The position numbers and the translations under genes are program-made. From Sepiola atlantica (Eukaryota; Mollusca; Cephalopoda; Sepiida; Sepiolidae), in the NCBI GenBank assembly GCA_963556195.1, contig OY744525.1:30637269-30701268 (forward strand): DNA of 64,000 nucleotides. The letters are read 5' to 3'. Position 1 is the stretch's first letter, and the number at the start of each line of letters is the position of its first letter. The notes beneath the pieces were generated by a model. The model ran no database searches and was not told where the DNA came from. It saw only the letters and a program-made list of their open reading frames with translations. This document shows, piece by piece, positions 1 to 11,982 of the stretch.

Positions 1-88
1 ACATATAACGGTTGAATGAGTTATGTAGTGTCACCTGTTTTATACAATGCATATATATATATATAGAGAGAGATTGTTTTTATACAAT

Positions 89-92
89 GATA

Positions 93-178
<86 letters not shown>
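89..178. repeat. (TA)n array
   Basis: Nearly pure TA dinucleotides with one CATA interruption. It ends exactly where the left arm of the 179-963 inverted-repeat element begins. Confidence 0.95.
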
Positions 179-181
<3 letters not shown>

Positions 182-963
182 TATATTATGACCTACCTGT
201 ATCAACACGATCTGATGGAAGGTCCGTGCTTTATGTTATTTCGAGAACACTTTTCTCTGTCAAATGTATGTACAACTCTACTTCAAACGCGAATATGAAG
301 ACCACATTTAGCGGGCTATACCGCAGAAAATGATGAAATTTATGTGAAATCTAATAATAAACAAAATTATATAGACTCCCTTCAAACTATTGCACGTTTT
401 AGTTAATTAATATTATTTATTTATTCATATATTCAATTATGTATCTCTTATACATTCATTTTCTTTAATTTCATTTTATTTATTCAATCATCGCCTAGGG
501 TTAACAAGATCGCATTTATTTTGGGGCGATGGAAAAGAGCTAAGTACGCCAGGAGGACACTCCCTTTATCATCTGGGATATGTTTAAGTTACAGGCGATG
601 GTTTTAATTCACTTGTTAATTCAGATATTTTCTCATTGGTGTTTAGTTAAATATGATTTTTATTATTATTTAAACAGAACGAACATTCCTAATGTATATG
701 CTTTATTGCCTAATTTCTTTATGTTTCATTATTAAAAGCATTCTCGTCGATGTAGTCTTAACGTATAATAATCTGTTAATTATTTCTGTCTTTATTTATT
801 TATTCTTGATTATTTTTCTTATTACTCCATTTTATAATGTTCGTTATAACTTTGTGTGTACTAGAGTTTAACATATATTATATGAAGGGAAGTGTTCCCG
901 AAATATCATACTATACGAAGCTTCCATCAGACCGTGTTCATGCAAGTATAGCATAATATAATG
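179..963. mobile_element. Inverted-repeat (foldback) element between (TA)n arrays
   Basis: Bases 179-270 and 870-963 are imperfect inverted copies of each other, sharing for example TCTGATGGAAG and TTTCG(A/G)GAACACTT. The 600-bp interior is AT-rich and no protein is recognisable in it. Both outer ends abut (TA)n arrays. The architecture matches the Penelope-type fragments at 25.7-28.0 kb, so this may be a non-coding derivative of such an element, but no coding trace proves it. Confidence 0.6.
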
Positions 964-976
964 TTGATGGATATAA

Positions 977-996
977 GATATATATATATATATAAA

Positions 997-1064
<68 letters not shown>
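977..1064. repeat. (TA)n array
   Basis: TA array with AAATATATG interruptions just outside the right arm of the 179-963 element. Confidence 0.95.
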
Positions 1065-1065
<1 letters not shown>

Positions 1066-4000
1066 TTTATTAATAAAAAAACTCCATAGCTCGTTCAACG
1101 AAGGCAGCATTTTTTTCATTTAAGCACACCTTTTAATTTACAGTTTTCTTTTTTATCAATTTGTCTAAGGACGTGTTTAGTGTTAAAATCAAAAAAAGTA
1201 ATGTCTGCCCCATATGTATCACGACTGTTTTCGATTCTTCATAGAATCATTTTTAGATGAAAAAACGCAAATTAACTAAAACAGCTGCAGAAAAGAACAG
1301 AATATAAAATATAGCAGGTAAACGCGCATGTGAAGTTAGTTTTTTTTACACTGTTCCAGGATAGTCGTGAAAGATTTACATGCAGCGAAAGCCACAATAA
1401 GCATTACAGGATTAACTTGTATTCGTTAAGTATTTTAAAATATGGGTATTTGTTCTATACGTAATGTTATTAATTGTAGCTTCGTGTGTCGCACAACGCG
1501 TGAACCCTTTTTGGGGGGCGCTGGGGCTTCCACAACAGTTCCCAATTCCTTCTGCAAGCCTTGGAGACAAGTGAAATAATTATCTGCATGTCATAACGCC
1601 TGCATGTGTTGTGTTTTCGAAAACTAGGGGTGGGTGTTAAACCAATTAAATTACAGTTTCATGTGATGGGTGCAGAGATCAAACCCGTTGTCATGCAAGA
1701 TGTGTTAGAAAATCAGAAAAAAAAAATCATGACAAAACATTTGTCGAAACTCAGGAAAATGTCGCTGTAATCTCTGTGTTTGTATTTATCTCTCTCTCTC
1801 TCTCTCTTTCCCTCTCCCATTTTTCTCTCGCTCAGTCTGGAGCGAAAAACAAACACAGTTGGTTTTGGCATCAGCACGGGACGAGACGCATGTTTTAACA
1901 TGCTCAACTGAAATTCGGGGTTTCAAAATATGCTAATTATTCGGCAAAAATAAATATATTGTTTTATTTAATATATATTTACATAACGCTCTTTTGCAGC
2001 ACAGCAGCTCGCTGGGTTTGTTTGGAACTGAATATTACTTGTGTTTTAACACATAACTCAATATGTTCCGGGTCTGATATATAAATAATAAATTACTTAT
2101 GATATTTATTGACTACTATGAAGATTACTATGATACAATATGTGAGCCGAATCCGATAAGTAGTTTACAACATTGCAGTTATTTAAGTTAAGCTACTGTT
2201 GGAAGTTTTTTTAAAACATAGCAAACATCTAAATTGTGCGTAATGATGAATCATATACTACTCATTATGATGATGATGGTTATGATCATCATGATAATTT
2301 CATTATATTCGGTTTACCGTGAGTTTCACATGTTGTTCAGTGTTGGACAGTTCTTTTAGAAATTTACTTCCAAGATAACTGATAGAAAAAAACACTGTTC
2401 AAGCAAAGTAATGACTCAATATGTTTTTGTTTAACTCTGCTCGGTCAGAAAAAAAAAGTGAATAGGTCTTATTCTTACTTAAAACGCCACCGTACAGATA
2501 CAAATGATGCTGGCGTCTTATGTGGCCGAAATTAGACAGTGATCCGGGGAAGAGTAGACAGTCAACAAATTCTTTTTTGCTAATCATGAATTCAAATTGC
2601 ATTAGATAGCAGAATATTTTAAGTCATCACTATTTGTATGAATATTTGTCAATATGGAATCTGTGTTCAAAGTGGATACCGAGTTTGCTCAGAGTCGATC
2701 CAAAAACCATAAGGCGTCGACTATTTAAAGCGTTGTTTACAATTATTTCAATGCAATAAAAATGTTTTCTGTGTCAATATTAATTAATTAAGTAATTCTT
2801 CATTCAGAGACACGAACATCATTAGGCCAAGTTTTAACCTCTGTATTTTCAGATGCGCAAGCTATTTTTTTATTGGTTCGCTTGAAAATGTCGACTAATA
2901 TCGACTAATATATAGCATTATTAGTACGTTTGAAGAATGAAATCACCAAAAAATTGCCCGAAATAAAGAATGGAAAACGTGCTCTCTCACCGAGACAATG
3001 CACCGTGTCAGAAAACCTGTCACGTAGCGACTACTTTCTGTTTACAGACCTAAAGAAATGTGAAACTAATATAAAAGTGATATCGAAAACTCAGGTGTAT
3101 TTTAAGGTCAACTATAGATTTTTCTACAAAAAAAAATTGATATATTAGAGTAGCGTTAGGATCTGTGTATCACCTTAAAAGGAGATTGAGATAATAAATA
3201 ACGGCGAATTTTACTTAAAAGTGGTTGTTTTATTAGTTAGGCCCGGGACTTATTTGGTGATGTGTTAATTTGTGAGCTTTTGTCTAATCGGGAATAGAGA
3301 CCTAATACAACATTCACTACCGCTGTTACATCGGACAACTTTACCAATACGATGAGAAATATATTTGTAAATTCGACTGTGAATATTATTTGTTTTACTT
3401 GTTTCTTTTAGTAAAAAAAATTGCGACATTTTTTGTAAATTAAACAAATATTATGAGGCACTAACAACATTATACACTTCGATTTTCATTTTTTCAAGCT
3501 TTTTAAACATTTTTACAAAAAATAAATTCCCGTAAAAAAATAAATCCAATGCGAGTACAAATTTCAAGATTACACATTTTGGTATGATTCTTGATAGAGG
3601 AACATAAGCCTAATCATAAAAAATAAGATTTAATTTTTAGTCGATTATGTATGATTACTCTACAAAACGTAGTTAATACAATCAATTATTTTGAAATTTT
3701 GATTTAGGGATGAGTTTCGCATATAAATTAATTGTAAACGAATCATTAGCGTTTATGTATCCTTAATAAAGTATTTTCTTTTTAATTTTGTATAGTTTGG
3801 CTTTTTTCTTTTTCTAAAATCTATATGTTTCAGTATTAAATGTGACTTTATTTGACCCTTTTTCCTGAAAAGTTTGGCTGGTGCATATCTTCTTATGTTC
3901 TATATAAACATCCCTCCTGTATGTTTTCCGTTTGCCTGTGTTGTGACAAAGACAATAAATTAGCAGTTGAAAAGAAAATAAGATAAAACAGAGCTTCTCC

Positions 4001-4230
4001 TCACAATTATAGACTTATATTGTTGTGAATAATTTGCATATGCAAATATATAAGTTGTATGTGTAGAGACTAACTTACTTAAATGAAAGGGCGTATTGAA
4101 AGAAGGAAGGCAAATTTTCAGAGAGTAGAGAGAACTTGCTTTGGTTGAACATATGTTTGACGTTTGAATTGCTTTTGTAAATTTATTTTCTTACAGTCCG
4201 TTTACAAGCTATTTCTTCCTAAAATTGACA
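1065..4230. other. AT-rich stretch without a recognised gene
   Basis: No frame longer than about 72 codons and no recognisable domain. It holds a (CT)n run at 1790-1808, several A/T homopolymers and a 16-bp perfect palindrome of the octamer ATTTGCAT at 4032-4047. I see no confident splice-bounded exon. Confidence 0.5.
4032..4047. promoter_or_regulatory. Palindromic octamer (POU-type) sequence
   Basis: ATTTGCATATGCAAAT is a perfect palindrome made of two inverted ATTTGCAT octamers. Octamers of this kind are known POU-homeodomain binding sites. No gene is attached to it here, so chance occurrence in AT-rich DNA is quite possible. Confidence 0.2.
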
Positions 4231-4700
4231 ATCGTTTTGACTTAAAGATAATTCCAAAGTTTGGATGGGACTAGAGCAGTCGTTGAATTCGTTGAGAACT
4301 TGAAATTAGTGTGTGACTTATCTGGAGAGAAGAAGCTTGATCACCTCATCCCATTTCGGCAAACTGGATGAGCGTTTGCAATTTACTAACTTACTAAATA
4401 ATTAAAGTTCGATGCAGCGCAAATTTAAGAAGCACTATTTACTACGGATGGCAGATTTACAGCTTATGCGAAGTTTGAGACACGTGTGTTGCGTCCGGGT
4501 GTGACCGTAAATGTGTATTTTGCGAATTTGAAGCAGCTCTCAATCCTATTTGTAGAAATACTAGATCCTGTGATAGCGTACGCATTTGTGCGATGATTAC
4601 CTCATACTGTGAAAATGCTGTTGTGATCTTAAAAGAGTTGTTGTCTGGAGATCAAGCGTTGATGAACTATAATGTTTATGTGGGAGAACCAGTATTAGCT

Positions 4701-5268
4701 GTGGCATAGCATGCGCGAATCAGTCAACTGTTTGTGGGCATGACTCTACTAATCTCGCGTACATAAGCACGGACCACACGTCAACGTTGTTACCTGTGCA
4801 ACAAGATCGATCATCTCGTGAAGGTTTGTCTGAGAAACGAAGTCATCAACGCTAGTCTCTTCTCTAGTCAGTATGTGAACTCGGCGCTATAATCACCGTC
4901 TATGTTTATAGCGTACAATCATTGGCTCTCTCAACGCTGGGTGGTCACGTTTCAGTATAAGCTGCGGCATAGCATGCGCGAATCAGTCAACTGTTTGTGG
5001 ACATGAACTGATAGTGTTATGAATGCAATGACTCTAATAATCTCGCGTAGGACTGCGTACATAGACACAGACACATCAACGTTGTTACCTGTGTTACAAG
5101 ATCGGCCATCTGGTGAGGGGTTGTCTGGGAAACGGAGTTAGGGACGCGTCATAAACGCTAGTCTATTCTCTAGTCAGAATGTAAACTCGGCGCTAACTAC
5201 CATTACCGTCTATGTTTATAGCGTACAATTATTGGCTCTCTCAACGCTGGGTCCTCACGTTTCATTTT
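4701..5268 (+). repeat. Tandem duplication inside the LTR retrotransposon
   Basis: Two direct copies, about 4701-4972 and 4973-5268, begin with GGCATAGCATGCGCGAATC and end with GGCTCTCTCAACGCTGGGT. The second copy has small insertions. The duplicated part covers the zinc-knuckle region and the start of the protease region. Confidence 0.85.
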
Positions 5269-5596
5269 GAGCGAAAAGCTGTGCCAGTCTTCATCGAAGC
5301 AGACGATGACGGTAACCACATTGACATGCGCTGCGGAGGCCTTCTGCGGAAATGGCACTATTAGGATTCGAACAAAGATCGGTAACATTGCCACAATCAA
5401 CGTACTGGTATTTCAAAGGAAACCACTTGATTATTATTATATCTTACTTGGAATCGACGTCTTTAAGACAGTCCACGGCATTCGCATCATGCAGTCTGGA
5501 CGTGTCGAATTTGGGAAGACACAACCCATATGTGCACCGCTTCGTATGAACGAAGCTGCTTTTGTTGCAAAATTCGACAAGCGGAACGGTGTGTAG
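5267..5596 (+). pseudogene. Retropepsin-like fragment of the LTR retrotransposon
   Basis: A 109-codon open frame. Its middle part (LLGIDVFKTVHGIRI followed by G.VEFG) matches the usual C-terminal half of retrotransposon aspartic proteases. The catalytic DTG/DSG triad is not visible in this frame, so the piece lacks a complete active site. It lies between the zinc-knuckle duplication and the RT remnant, as expected for a pol region. Confidence 0.6.
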
Positions 5597-5749
5597 GTTG
5601 CGGCATGCAACAGAGAAATTGAAACTCAGATTACTTATTATCCGATGGCTAATAAATTAAGTGATGGTTATGAACGCGAGTTACAGACCTGGATAAACAA
5701 CAGTTGGCTGCTGCCATATGATAAGACGTAGTGTGGCACCCTAGATGGA

Positions 5750-5959
5750 GTGATACCACTGATAACCATACTGGAGACCAATAAAAATAAGATGCGTCCT
5801 GTAATGGACTATTGTAAATTAAACACCTATGTGTATGCATTCACTGGCGATGCAGATATCTGTGCAGAGAAAATGTATACCACACAGTTGTATTTAAAAG
5901 ACAAATATTATCTAACCAGATTCGGCTTTGATTTACCGCCTCTGGTTATTGGTACTTAG
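5750..5959 (+). pseudogene. Reverse transcriptase N-terminal fragment
   Basis: A 69-codon frame containing NKNKMRPVMDYCKLN, the first RT motif of gag-pol elements, then DADICAEK, then a jump to KYYLTRFGFDLPP. Roughly 30-40 residues, including the first catalytic aspartate block, appear deleted between these. Downstream sequence (ATPAFINDIYI in another register, about 5999-6030) resembles the RT segment leading to the second catalytic motif but runs into (TA)n. Confidence 0.65.
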
Positions 5960-6018
5960 CGCGAGGCTGTGTTAGACGAGGATGGGACGATACAGAAAGC
6001 AACACCGGCGTTTATTAA

Positions 6019-6054
<36 letters not shown>
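6019..6054. repeat. (TA)n array
   Basis: Lies within the RT remnant of the LTR retrotransposon, so the array expanded after, or arrived with, decay of that copy. Confidence 0.95.
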
Positions 6055-6056
<2 letters not shown>

Positions 6057-6350
6057 TCGAGTATGTGGCGTTGGTACAAAAGCCGAAAATAAGATGTTCA
6101 TAAGGTTGCATAAGGTACAACATTTCAGATAATGTAGCACTTGAACCGAACAGCCTCACTGACAAGAGTTCAAATACGGTGACTTAATGATGCGAAGAGC
6201 CATATTAAAACTAGCTAGGGTGTACTCTTGCCACAAGGAACCTAAACCCAACAGAGCTGAACTATGTTCACCCACATAGTGGGGACCCGATAGTCAGGCG
6301 AACATTATATGCTGTACATAAAATCGACTCGTTAGTGTTGAAAATGGCAA

Positions 6351-6581
6351 GTGGAATTATGCGGAATGTTAGGCAATAGCCCCAGCGCGTGTATATCGCA
6401 AAACGGAGGTCTCAGTGTGCATGAGGTAAAGAACAGGCTCTATATAGACATCACGCACTACAACGGTTGCAATATTTGTACACTGATCGATTCTGGACCC
6501 ACGCGGTTTTCAATCTGGCGGCCGCTACTACGGCAAGACACTGCACATGTTATCCAGCAATTAAAATTCGTGATTGTTTAA
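6351..6581 (+). pseudogene. Integrase fragment of the LTR retrotransposon
   Basis: A 76-codon frame with VHEVKNRLYIDITHYNG, then TLIDSGPTRFSIWRPLLRQD, then HVIQQL. This is the beginning of a retroviral-type integrase core. The frame closes shortly before the rest of the core; continuation is seen only as scraps to about 6690. Confidence 0.65.
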
Positions 6582-6700
6582 CGTTACCCGCCAGCTGGTA
6601 CTCTGCCACTGCCTTCTGTACTCAACTGTACAGGCTGTTCATGAATTGATGCGGTGTCAAATACCGACAACGATGCATGAACAGGCGATAGGGAAATGGT

Positions 6701-7210
6701 ACAGGGTGGGGCAGAGAGAGGGCGGACGCTTTTCAAATAATCAGAGAATCGTTATTTTTTATTTTAAATAAATTTATTCACAGATTTGAATTCGTATTGA
6801 AATAGCATTCTACAAAATCAAGTGTGGAAAACAACATCACTCATGTAGCGTCCGTTATCAGTGATGCATTTTTGAAGGCGTTCCACATTTTTAGGCGTAC
6901 GTACTGATCGTCTAGCCCCTGGTGATCTTTTGTTCATCAGTGTACCCAACGTAGGATAGTTTTGCAAGCTTAATTTCGGTGGATATTGAAATGGCGACGA
7001 AACACACCCTGAACTGCGTGATAGACTTGTTATTCTTGACGAAACTGTCGTAAGCAAAAACGCGGTGTTTAATCGTCCATGGCTCCAACTGAAAAGAGAA
7101 AAAAGGCTAAGACTATTTTTAACTAAAATCTGTAAATACATTTTATTTAATCAAACATTTACGATTTCGTGATATTTAAAAATATGTCTGCCCTCTCTGT
7201 CTCACCCTGT
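6701..7210 (-). mobile_element. Short Tc1/mariner-type element with terminal inverted repeats
   Basis: Left end ACAGGGTGGGGCAGAGAGAG (6701-6720) is the inverted counterpart of the right end, which read on the minus strand starts ACAGGGTGAGACAGAGAGGG (from 7210 downward). Similarity extends over about 33 bp. The minus strand between them carries a transposase N-terminal remnant with RSVRTPKNVERL, typical of the DNA-binding part of IS630/Tc1-type transposases in animals. The catalytic DDE part is missing, so the element is an internally deleted, non-autonomous copy. It abuts the integrase remnant of the LTR retrotransposon. Confidence 0.75.
6818..7141 (-). pseudogene. Transposase N-terminal remnant
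   Basis: A 107-codon minus-strand frame. Only the C-terminal half (GARRSVRTPKNVERLQKCITDNGR) is convincing: it resembles the linker after the first helix-turn-helix of animal Tc1/mariner-like transposases. The N-terminal half reads as low-complexity sequence, probably out of frame. No catalytic residues are present. Confidence 0.5.
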
Positions 7211-7559
7211 GTAATGAAATGTGGCATGGAATAGTATATATGATTGCTGTTAGAAATATGACTGCATTTTGATTGGCTTTGTGACCATATTTTTACATTC
7301 AGTTCACATCCGGATTCCCTGTAGAGCATATCAGTTTATCTGCTGTTCTCGAAGAATTCACTGCTTAAAAATATCATTTCCTGCAACCTCTGGATATATT
7401 CATTTGCCAATATATTACAGTGCTGTCTATCCTTCTCTGAAGCTATATTGCTGTAAGTAATCTTTTTTACGCTAAATTGGTCATTCCCCGAGATAAGATT
7501 TATCTCCTGTATCTTGCTAGGCTTTTAAAGCCTAATTGATACCTGCGTATTAACTGTTT
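7211..7559. other. No recognised gene
   Basis: Follows the short transposon. A 63-codon frame at 7269-7460 has no recognisable domain. Sequence homologous to the body of the nearby gene-family relic may start here but is too diverged to call. Confidence 0.4.
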
Positions 7560-7723
7560 ATGGTTGCCCTTTTTCCTACTGAGTGTCCAGGATAGTTTTC
7601 GGTGTTACGATTTAGGAAATGTTATAATTCATGCTGATTTTCTCTTCGGATATATCGACAGAATGATATTGTTAGAAAAAAAATTAAGAAACGGTAAAAC
7701 GAACATAGATTTATCAGTCGTCA
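7560..7723 (-). pseudogene. Secreted precursor family, relic copy 1 (signal-peptide end)
   Basis: Read downward from 7723 the minus strand gives MTTDKSMFVLPFLNFFSNN, aligning with the signal peptides of the intact copies at 24048, 39498 and 61599. A frame slip follows, and a short block equivalent to the KLHF.N.N coding region can still be matched at the DNA level (minus-strand ACATTTCC.AAATC around 7610-7625). The rest of the gene is lost. The 5' flank (7724-7940) matches the leader and promoter region of the other copies, though the TATA box is degraded near 7880-7890. Confidence 0.75.
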
Positions 7724-7976
7724 TTGTGATTCTTAATTTTGGCCAGATGTTAACATCATTATATCAGCGAAAAAGAAAAGTCTCTTGTTTGGTGAAATGG
7801 CCAAAAGAATTGCGAAAGTCTTTCAAAGTATTTAGTAAGTCTTCTGTGCAGCTTCTTTGTTGGTCATCAACAATAAGTTTTTTTTAATGATAAGACAGAC
7901 ACCAACCCCAATCGAAAATCGTTAAAATTAACACAGACTGCCGTTTAAACATTAACAGTCCAATTCAATATCATAA

Positions 7977-8029
<53 letters not shown>

Positions 8030-8056
8030 ATAATAATAATAATAATAATAATAATA
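7977..8056. repeat. Compound (ACT)n(AAT)n microsatellite
   Basis: An ACT array switching to AAT. A matching compound array lies at 12939-13030. The two bracket about 4.9 kb of sequence that interrupts gene-family unit 1. Confidence 0.95.
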
Positions 8057-8815
8057 GTGCTCAATGTCTGGGGAGTCTACATGTGTTAGAAATACACAGA
8101 TACTCTAGCGAGAAAAGAGTTTCCCAGGTAAAGAAACACTACGTGCGCAGTGTATACTGCTACGCAAGTGAGGCTCATGTGAACAGCGAGTGTTCAGTGC
8201 CACACAACTGGACTCTCATTATATTGTAGGCTAAGGTTCTTGAACCAAAGTCTAAGAGTGAGTTAACCCCTACTGTTACGCGACGAGTATCTTAAACCAT
8301 GTTACACGAAGCACGCGTGACCATGTAGAAAACGCTTTCGTGTCCAGCAACCTCAGTCCCAGCAATGGGTCAACTCGCATTAGAGGTAGAGAACTCCAGT
8401 AAGCCATAGTGAATGCAACCTCTCGTAAATACACTAATCCTTGTTGTAAACAAACCGCAGTTGTTCATAACAGGTTGACATCTCGCGGGGTGTAACTGGC
8501 TCTCACTGCTAGGAATGTGTCTTCCGCTGTAGTTAGCATATCGCCTAGAGATGGTGTCTCAATAAAATACTTAGAAGAAAAATATAATACAACTCATTAC
8601 TAGTATTATTCCAACATGAGTCTTAAATATTATCAAACCTAAAACGAGGTAAATAGAAATGGTACATCAAGTGGGGATTCCTTGTCCGGTAGGGAAAGGT
8701 ACCAAGTTTTCCAGGTCGTACTCCAGCGATCACCTAGACACATTATTAGTAGAACTAATTTGACTAATTCCTTAAATAAAATTGTGATGTCACGTTATTT
8801 GAAGAATGTTCTTTC

Positions 8816-8853
<38 letters not shown>

Positions 8854-9049
8854 TAGACAACGAATGCACCGAAGTTGGAATGATCTAGGCCTATTTGAAT
8901 TAACCGAGCAAACATTTGCAGGGCAAAGCCGTGAACGAATTAATGGTAACCTGCACTTTAAATGGAAGAACTAAAATGAGAAATTGAGAAGTAAGAGTTA
9001 GGTAAGGTTACGAACAGCAATCCAGTTGGTTTAGTTTAAGAAGAGTCCA
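8057..9049. other. Unassigned, probably 5' part of the inserted retrotransposon
   Basis: Contains no convincing open frame. It has higher GC than its surroundings and a (GA)n run at 8820-8850. It lies directly before the R2-like coding remains and may be its 5' untranslated region; that is inference from position only. Confidence 0.35.
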
Positions 9050-11860
9050 GAGTAGAACGATCAACTAACTCTGAAAACGGAACTATTGTAACTGATGATG
9101 ATCAGGCGTTTTCCACAGAAGCAATCGTACAACGTATGATAGAATATAAGACGACAGAAGATATTTGTATTTTCAAATTGCATGACAAGGAACTGAGATT
9201 TGGAAATTTTGCACAGCCTCTGAACTTGAGATTTGTCGATAGGAAAAGACTGCAAACTCTAACCGCAAAAGGGAATGAAGTCTTGCCATCTTTAATGGTA
9301 AATAATCTCCATCAGTGCAATAAAGTTCTAAAACCTGATGCCAATATTGTGTCAAAGCTACTCGAAAGAGCAAAATGAAATAAAAAGAAAAGAAAGAGCC
9401 ATGGGAGCGATAACATTTAAATGGGCATATAAAACAACTTAGAAAAGATTTAAATAAAGTACAGTCTGTCGAAAAGGAGACACTCAAAAGTCAGAGTGCT
9501 TGTAAAAGACTAATCCGTAAGTTTGACATACACCGAAAAGGTTTCAACTGTGTAATTGAAAAACTGAAAATGTGTATCGTAGCTTAAATTGTCATATTTA
9601 AAAAGTTGCAGCGACAGAATTGAGCAGTATAGGTAAACCAGACAGTTTAAGAAAAACAATAAACTTTTTTTTAACAACTAGAATGAATTAAAAGAGGCTA
9701 TGACGTAATACCTGATGCTGCCCAATCACGTGTATACTTTAAACGCTTTTGCGAAATTAGAATAAAACATAAACATAATTAAAAATGTATCAAATGCATT
9801 GAAAGTGGGGGTGTCCCCGAGAGTATAATAAGAAACGATCATGACCGTCACCGTTGAGATGCTGAAAAAGAGTGTTAAAACTCTTTCAAATTTAAAAGCT
9901 CACGTACCTAACAGGGTCAAGAGATACTGGTTTTAGAACCTTCTGGTTCTTTCCAACTACTTAGAGTAATGCTAAACAACTGTTTGACAACAGATAGCTT
10001 TCCTTAATGACATTGAAGTCTTGATCACGTAAGATAAGACAACAAGTGGGGAAGTGAAAAACTATAGACCAATTACTTGCTTCCTTATTATGTGGAAACC
10101 TTTTACTAGCATATTGTCTTGAAACATATATGCTCATTTGGATCAAAGCCATTTGTCACCTGATGGATAAAGAGTCTGGTTGAAAAAATCACATGGGACC
10201 AAAGATCAACTTCTGATCGATAAAATGATTCTGAGTAACTGCAAATGAAGAAATATTAAACTTGTCATGGGGTCGGTAGATTATAAGAATGATTTCACAT
10301 GAAGCCTCTTTTATAGATACATAAATTCTTAGCAATTTTCGAAATAACTCGTCAACATTTAAAAAGATTTAAAGAATTTAATGAAGAATTATGAAGCTAA
10401 TTTATCTCCGTGAAGTGTTCCATTCGGTGAACTTAAAAGCAAAAGATGGGGATTATCCAGGGCATCTCTGTTTCACCTATGTCTTTTATCATCAATATCG
10501 ATGAAACTTCTCTTACGAAATGGGAAGGGTTTATATGAACTTGGGAAATTAATACTTGTTGTCAACTACTTACTATCCATAGCCCACCTTAATGTTTTGG
10601 AGAAGAAACCCCTACTTGAAACCTAAATGAATACAGTCAAATTATTCATTGACGATATACGAATGGAATTTAGCATCACAAAATGTGCTTTTCTCATCCT
10701 AAAAAGAGGCAAATTCGTCAACTTGAGATGTGATAAAAAATGTTGATAGTGAGCGGGATATCGGAAGCAGATAGGATTAAATATAAGGAAATTAAAAACC
10801 AGATCACAGATGAATTATTCTTAAATCGCACCTCTACAAAATATGCTATTAATACCAAAGCAGTAGCTATAATGCGATATATGCTGGCATACTTTACTGC
10901 AATGTAGATGAATTAAAATTATTTGACGCTAAAACACTGAAAATGCTTACAATCTATCGAGTGTTTGCAATGAAAGGATGTGCAGAAAGGATAATGGTGA
11001 AGGTTTACTTCGTGTTAAAGATGTTGTCAATATAAACAAAACAGTTGTCTATCTAAATATATTTCTCAGAATAATGAATGTCTAGTTCGTAAAGCGGAGA
11101 AAGAAAGAAAAACTAAGAAGTAGATAAAAAAATCATTAAAGGTTGAAACGTAAGCGGGAACATGGTTTCTAACGGCATTACACAGTGATTGTATACTTTA
11201 AATTACACCATTTAGAGATATCGGGAGCTGAAACTAGTTGCAAAGGAGGTATCGCAAGGATCTAGTGAGAGCCACGTAATGGCACCCAGAAACAAGCTAC
11301 TTGCACTATGTACATCAACTACTACATTGAAAAAACCCTGCAGAATCAGCGATGTTCAGATTATTTTATTAGTGGAAAGAAAATAGTTCATAGTTGATAT
11401 TGCATCAGAATTCTTTTTGCCAACAAAATATCAATATAAAATGAGGACTGGAGTACATTGGAATGCATGCAACCTCTATCGATTTGGACCACGATGAGAA
11501 GTGGTATGAGTATATAACAGAAGTAGTACAGGAGAAGAAAATACCAAACTTCTTTGGGTCATGCGCATACAAACAGATAAGTTTCTTGATCATCCGAAAC
11601 CCGACTTAACTTTTCTAAACAAAACAAGAGAACTTGCTAAATCATTGGCATAACCTGCCATTTCTAGACAGAACACCAACAAATAATTACGTGTCAAGAT
11701 CTAAAATGAGAATTAAGCAATGGGAGTGTAAAGAAGTCTCAGTCATTCCTATTATAATTGGAACGCCCGGGAGCATAACTATAAGCTAGGATACGTGGTT
11801 TACACACATTGACGAGACAATTTCTTTTGAAATTCTGCAAGTGTTAATGTGCAGTTTGAA
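9050..11860 (+). mobile_element. Degenerate R2-type non-LTR retrotransposon
   Basis: A plus-strand series of broken frames in the order of an R2-like LINE. Pre-RT region: 9136-9378 (80 aa) and then fragments such as LEKI.IKYSLSKR and RIEQYR at 9.44-9.66 kb. RT: NYRPITC at 10060-10080, GTKDQLLIDKMIL at 10195-10233, then VMGSVDYKND, the first catalytic-aspartate block. A later block reads FSITKCAFLILKRGK near 10.66-10.72 kb. C-terminal region: TKAVAIMRYMLAYF near 10.86-10.9 kb and VSVIPIIIGTPGS near 11.74-11.78 kb. Many stops and frameshifts make it inactive. The 3' end is followed by an (ACT)n tract at 11939. The clade (R2/R4-like with this C-terminal domain) is recognised from family knowledge. 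Confidence 0.75.
9136..9378 (+). pseudogene. R2-like LINE, pre-RT fragment
   Basis: An 80-codon open frame, one of the longer surviving pieces of the element. It corresponds to the region between the N-terminal DNA-binding part and the RT in this LINE group; the clues are EDICIFKLHDKELR and the following KQxN-type stretch leading into KLLERAK. It has no catalytic role by itself. Confidence 0.45.
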
Positions 11861-11938
11861 TTGTTTAAGTAAAACACATGACATAATGCTCAAAGAAGAA
11901 AATTAAATAAAAATCATCCAAATATGTAGACCTGTTGA

Positions 11939-11982
11939 ATACTACTACTACTACTACTGCTACTACTACTACTACTACTACA
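11939..11982. repeat. (ACT)n microsatellite
   Basis: About 14 ACT units with one GCT. It sits just past the last recognisable LINE sequence, where such elements often carry a simple-repeat tail. Confidence 0.9.

Larger units (their letters stand above)
4230..6700 (+). mobile_element. Degenerate LTR retrotransposon, gag-pol remnants (Ty3/gypsy-like)
   Basis: In broken plus-strand frames the order is gag-like, zinc knuckle, protease, reverse transcriptase, integrase. About 4265-4700 reads as a gag-like segment with blocks such as AVVEFVENLKLVC and DGRFTAYAKFETR. A CCHC-like zinc knuckle (CNKI(D/G)HLV...C) occurs in a duplicated stretch at 4.7-5.26 kb. The frame at 5267-5596 ends in a retropepsin-type tail, ILLGIDVFKTVHGI. 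The frame at 5750-5959 has the RT start NKMRPVMDYCKLN and a later YLTRFGFDLPP block. The frame at 6351-6581 has an integrase-type block, TLIDSGPTRFSIWRPLLRQD. The RT core is mostly deleted and a (TA)n array sits in it at 6019-6054. No paired LTRs were found. The class is assigned by domain order; the clade is less certain. Confidence 0.75.

Noticed and set aside
7564..7887. 107-codon plus-strand frame
   Set aside because: Antisense shadow of relic copy 1 and its 5' flank. Its only conserved stretch (GKTNIDLSVVIVI) mirrors the signal-peptide coding DNA of the family.
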